Part shown: positions 60,471 through 64,000 of the stretch, one piece after another
Position numbering within the stretch: the first letter of the stretch is position 1
Layout of the letters: each line of letters begins with the position of its first letter
Source of the DNA: Diplonema japonicum
Lineage: Eukaryota > Euglenozoa > Diplonemea > Diplonemida > Diplonemidae
Direction of reading: 5' to 3'
Length of the DNA: 64,000 nt
Assembly (NCBI GenBank): GCA_964019335.1
Contig: OZ025670.1
Span: forward strand, 620,001 to 684,000
Notes under the pieces: model-generated
Seen by the model: the letters and a program-made list of their open reading frames with translations, nothing else
Told to the model about the DNA's origin: nothing
Databases searched by the model: none
Translations under genes and position numbers: made by a program

Positions 60471-62892
60471 ATGGGGAAGTCTAACGATGAGATTGAGATG
60501 CAATTGATGAAAGAAGATGCCACAAGTACAGATGAAGATGAGGAAGAGGAAGAGGACGAGGAAGAAGAAGAGGAGGAAGAGGAAGAGGAAGAGGGCCGTG
60601 ACCTAAGTAGCGACACAGGACATAATGATATCGTCGGGTCGATGCTTGCAGAGATCTCAAGAGCCAGGCTTGTCATAGCCTTCGGTCTTTTTGCTGCTTT
60701 AGTAGCATTTGTGCTACTGGTGCCTGTCAGGCTGCTCTACAACGGATATGAAGAGGTACAGAAATACGAAAAAACTGATACCAACTACGAGAACTCAATA
60801 ATGAGTCTGAAGCAAGGATACCTGTATGCAAAGCTTGGCCATGCACACCTTCAGTATATCTGGACTCTTGATACACAGAGCTTGACTGACTTTAATAGTG
60901 TGAAGCAGGAACTGCTGAGTGGGCTTGCTGTGCTTACTAACTTGTCCAACCCTGAAAGCTCTTATTTGGCACTGCAGGCGAAAGAAGTAGTTTTAAACTG
61001 GATTGAAGCGGCAGATACACAAGTTGGGAGAGGCACAAATCTGAAAAACAAAGAGACGCAACAGCAGTTAGTCAGGGCGAGTTACAAAGGGATGTCAAAA
61101 ACGAACTGGCATGCTGAGCTCAAAGGTCAATGTTCAGCGCAGCTAGCTCTTGTCAGCTCCAACACGGGTGCTTTGTCGTTCTTCAACAGCTTGAAGAGCA
61201 CAATGCTTGCTGTGACAGAATTGGATGAGGCCCTGTACTTGGCCTTGCTGTTTGGCACCGCGGCCTCGCGGGTGGAAGTGGAAAGCAAGCAACGGACCCT
61301 GACCGACACACTCACAGCTCTGCAAGGCGAGGTCAATTCTTTAGAAAGCATCCCTAACCTATCCTTCAGTCTACTCATAAGTAGAGGCAAGGTGTCTTCT
61401 TGGATATCACTCTTGACAGAGGAAACATTGAAAGTGTCGTCTATTCTTAACGACAGGGCAGCGCAGGGTGACAGTGACGATGAGTTTTGCAGATTTATAG
61501 AAACAATTGCCTACTTTGACCACGGCATGATTATTTCACCTTTGCAAGACTTAGCAGCACTGGAGTTCACGCGCTTTGCAAAAGTCGATAAGTACGATAC
61601 ATCGCTAGTTATGTTCAACACTGTCTTCTGGGCAACAGCCGTTTCAACAGCCACAGTTATTAGCAGTTATCTTATGTTGCCAAGAGTTAAAAGCTTGACT
61701 GGTTCGAGGTTCTTGGTGTACTGCTTTGTGCACATAGTTATTGTAGCGGCGACATGCAGCATCATAGGAAGTATAGCAATTGACGCTGTGGACAAAGAAG
61801 AAGAACTGATGGAGACGATGAAAGTGAATTATGCTGCTTTGAGCAACGCAATGCAAGCCAACAACCAATGGCTGCACTGTTTGATCGGGGTAGACAAACA
61901 TCTGCTGCAAGGCACTACCGCATCACGCATAGATTATGAAGAGAAGTACACCAAACTGCAAAATAGCCTCACTCGCCTTAACGTCCAGGAAGTGCCCACT
62001 ACACTTGTGGACAATGCATACGAAGGATCACTGCTCCGCCAGAAAGTGCACCTTCGAAAGACCACTGAAGAGACTTTGCTGCACAACACACGAAAGAGTG
62101 TGAGCAACTCAAGATCGCAGTTGAAGAAGAGCCATGATCTTTTCTGTACCTTGGTACGAGGAGCTATCGATGCAGCACCCCAAAGTAGTTTTTCTATCAA
62201 GGTGCAAGACGTGTTGTTCCAGCTGCAGCTTAACAGGGAGAAGATTCCTGAAGAGATAATAAGCCAAATTCTTAGTTATCGTGATCAGAAGATGAATCTC
62301 GACGTCCCTCACATGCTGCAGCAACAGGAGGGATTAAAAGTGGCTTTTGAGGCTGCACTACGACAGTGGATGGAACAAGACATTGGGCGGGAACACATAG
62401 TGAGCGAGATGCTGAATGCAAATGAGTCTCTTGAGTCGCAGATGCGGGGGTGGTGGGCAGCACTCATGCAGATTCTAGAGGAGGGGCAGGCACTTAATCA
62501 GATGGGTGCAACAGTGTCGCTTGGCTCGCTTCGGAATTACCGTGCAGCCGCTTACGATATCACAGAACTGAAAAGCCAGATGGATCAAGTGGTGGGCTCG
62601 CTCTCTGTAAAATTACAGGAAAAAGCGTCCGCAACTGTCATCAAAGAGCGTGACAGCATAAAGTTCCTAAGGATAAACATTACCTGGGTAAGTGTTGCGG
62701 GGGCCTTGACTGCAACATTGTTATGGTATGCACAAAGTACGCACCCACTCATTCTACAGGCTATTCACATGGCACTCCCTTTTTGCCGACACGTTGTTTA
62801 CTATTCAAGGCTTCTTGCAGGACGAAGTTCACGACGAAGAGAAAGAAGAGTACAGTGTGACTAAAAAACCGTCTCAGTATTTGAAGATTTGA
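60471..62892 (+). CDS. Four-TM membrane protein with two large helical loops (two exons)
   Basis: ATG 60471 follows CTACAG (ending 60461). A 34-nt intron (62726-62759) changes frame, replacing an Arg-rich end with EVHDEEKEEYSVTKKPSQYL; the stop is TGA 62890-62892. The N-terminal 40 residues hold an acidic run (Glu/Asp repeat, 60537-60596). TM1 is about residues 65-90, TM2-TM3 about 380-435 and TM4 near 745. Two loops of about 270 residues each are helical and Gln/Leu-rich, and lie on the same, probably extracellular, side. This architecture resembles prominin-like or bacterial chemoreceptor 4-helix sensor domains, without sequence proof. The cytoplasmic tails are acidic and short. Confidence 0.6.
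60537..60596 (+). repeat. GAA/GAG repeat encoding polyglutamate
   Basis: Imperfect GAGGAAGAG-type triplet run at the start of the four-TM protein, coding an acidic Glu/Asp tract. Confidence 0.9.
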
Positions 62893-63530
62893 GCCATTTT
62901 CATGGTAAAGGTTAACTTCTATTCATGTGCAGATTTTTTTTGTCGGGTTTGCAAAAAATAGCTATTTATTGCCAACAAATGTCATTATTTTACTCGAGTT
63001 CCCGAATTTTTTGCACGAGGGCCCTGCAATTTTTCAAGGGGTTGGGTGCATCTTTTCCGCGGTGAGACCCATTTTTTCACTCTGAAGGGCCATTATTTAA
63101 CTGCAAAATCTCATTACTGTAAAACAAAAATCCACCGGAAGATAAAATATCCGGACCGCCGAAACATCCGGTGATTTTTTCTTCCGGACATTTTTTGGGG
63201 CACTTTTCAAGGGGGTACCAAGCCTGTCCACGCTAGTAGTCCTACGCACTATCCCCTCCCCCTGTCTACTGCATGTTTCCCTGGAAAAACTTATGTTTCT
63301 GTTGCAGGAGTCTTAAAATTGGCAAAAATATGACTAAAAAAAAAAAGGGGTGAAGAACGTCCTACCTGTCCGTCTTGTTTGCTGCCTTCGCAGCCTTGGC
63401 AGTGTGCCTGGCCTCGGCCTCATAATGGCGATTTCGCGTTAAATAATGGTCATTTCACGTTAAATGATGAGGCCCCTAGTGAGTGAAGAAAATGACGAAG
63501 AGTGAAATTAAAAAAAGGCGGAAAAAAATC
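62893..63530. other. Spacer between last + gene and tRNA; array boundary
   Basis: No ORF is convincing. AT-rich DNA contains scattered CCGG-centred short repeats (63130-63190), a tandem repeat (63431-63470) and an exact 12-bp inverted repeat, CCATTATTTAAC at 63090-63101 and its complement GTTAAATAATGG at 63438-63449. Poly-A runs are present. It lies between the end of the unidirectional gene array and a minus-strand tRNA, a typical place for transcription termination. Confidence 0.5.
63431..63470 (+). repeat. Two-copy tandem repeat (21-bp period)
   Basis: ATTTCGCGTTAAATAATGG (63431-63449) and ATTTCACGTTAAATGATGA (63452-63470) are 16/19 identical, with a 21-bp period. The first copy also forms half of a 12-bp inverted repeat with 63090-63101. 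Confidence 0.8.
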
Positions 63531-63611
63531 GCAGTCGGCAGGACTTGAACCTGCGCGGGCAGAGCCCAATGGATTTCTAGTCCACCTCCTTAACCGCTTG
63601 GATACGACTGC
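63531..63611 (-). tRNA. tRNA-Ser (anticodon AGA)
   Basis: Reading the minus strand gives an 81-nt type II tRNA. The acceptor stem GCAGTCG pairs with CGACTGC. The D arm follows TATCCAAGCGGTTAAGGA. The anticodon loop CTAGAAA sits on the stem TGGA/TCCA, giving anticodon AGA (Ser, UCU/UCC). A long variable arm GGGC/GCCC is typical of Ser. The T arm GCAGG-TTCAAGT-CCTGC is perfect and serves as the B box of the internal promoter. It is the only minus-strand gene found in the window. No intron is needed. The CCA end is not encoded, as expected in eukaryotes. Confidence 0.95.
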
Positions 63612-64000
63612 TACGCGGATATATTTTTTTTTCAAAATACCAATAGGTGCCACCATGGGGGAGCAACACCTGGGAAGGGGAAAGGTGAAGGGAAGCATGG
63701 AAATATTACAGGGAGGGCGAAGACCAGTTCTTCTGCAATCAGATGGAGCTGTGGACTCCGCCAACCCGTGCACCTGTTTGGAACAGCCGAAGAGGGCTGA
63801 ATTACTTTAATTCCAAGCCGCGTAGACCTACGTGACTCGGACGGGGACCTTGACCCCAGTTCGTAGTTTTTCTCAACTGGGACCTCTGGTGACCGGAACT
63901 GGCCCCGGTCGCCCCCTCGAGAGGGATTTGCTCCATTGAGCGAAACATGAAAGGGTGAGAGTAAAATCTCTCAAAATCAAAAGGGGAAGCGAGCGTGCGT
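63612..64000. other. Right-edge region with GC-rich inverted repeats; no gene assigned
   Basis: No coding sequence is supported. From 63821 there are closely spaced inverted repeats: CGTAG/CTACG (63821-63832), CCCAGTT/AACTGGG (63855-63881), GACCGG/CCGGTC (63891-63910), CTCGAG at 63916-63921 and GAGAG/CTCTC (63957-63972). GC content here is higher than in the spacer before it. It could be the 5' end of a mobile element or a structured RNA cut by the window. Confidence 0.4.

Noticed and set aside
63502-63810. ORFs on both strands spanning the tRNA
   Set aside because: They translate the tRNA gene and adjacent spacer; the tRNA explains the sequence.
63940-64000. Resemblance of the right-edge sequence to the LSU rRNA segment near GAAAGGGAAGCG
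   Set aside because: Only short matches; a true nuclear LSU gene would be far more conserved, and upstream helices do not match.

Overview
The window is nuclear DNA of a protist. All 38 protein genes or candidate genes I call lie on the + strand. Most begin a few bases after a pyrimidine-rich stretch ending in AG, which is what a spliced-leader trans-splicing acceptor in a polycistronic array looks like. Many genes also hold very short cis-introns of 26-54 nt, mostly starting GTATG and ending ACAG. Ciliary proteins (TEX9, a PIERCE1-like protein) point to a flagellate. One-way gene order, inferred trans-splicing and several cis-introns per gene fit an intron-bearing euglenozoan, for example a diplonemid. 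Kinetoplastids carry almost no introns, and dinoflagellate or perkinsid relatives cannot be excluded. The taxonomic reading is inference; strand, introns and AG sites are visible in the sequence.

Layout. 1-402 is the 3' end of a saccharopine dehydrogenase. 1430-8794 holds a MORN membrane protein, adenosine kinase and a PDI-like protein. 8849-13442 holds a FASTK-like helical repeat protein, a 2-oxoglutarate oxygenase, a tyrosine phosphatase and mitoribosomal bL21m. 13525-27347 holds a secreted GH116-type glycosidase with cysteine-rich insertions, a DUF1115 protein, an SLC35-like transporter, a zinc/PDZ protein, unrecognised proteins, UTP23 and a polytopic membrane protein. 27760-35975 holds SF3A3, a SNF2 ATPase, a membrane protein, UBFD1, ARL1 and a membrane-anchored thioredoxin. 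36053-37644 holds a PIERCE1-like gene followed directly by a broken non-LTR retrotransposon tail. 37792-62892 holds a 1,523-residue protein with a possible ART/PARP-like fold, ASF1, a Gemin5-like WD40 protein, a macrodomain hydrolase, a pseudouridine-synthase homologue lacking the catalytic Asp, a PPR protein, a triple-BRCT protein, TEX9, a membrane-anchored SRCR-NAGLU fusion and a four-TM protein. The + array then ends, and the only minus-strand gene, tRNA-Ser(AGA), follows at 63531-63611.

Neighbours are functionally unrelated (RNA processing, mitochondrial translation, chromatin, cilium, glycan degradation), as expected where a polycistron is a transcription unit and not a pathway operon. 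Spacers fall into two kinds: tight ones of about 50-120 bp, and long ones rich in poly-C, poly-T and poly-G beside ADK, UBFD1 and ARL1. No single new system stands out. The best leads are the intron class that ORF callers cannot see (33 nt, no stop), the possible degenerate ART protein, the dead-looking pseudouridine synthase, the SRCR-NAGLU fusion and the structured segment at the right edge.
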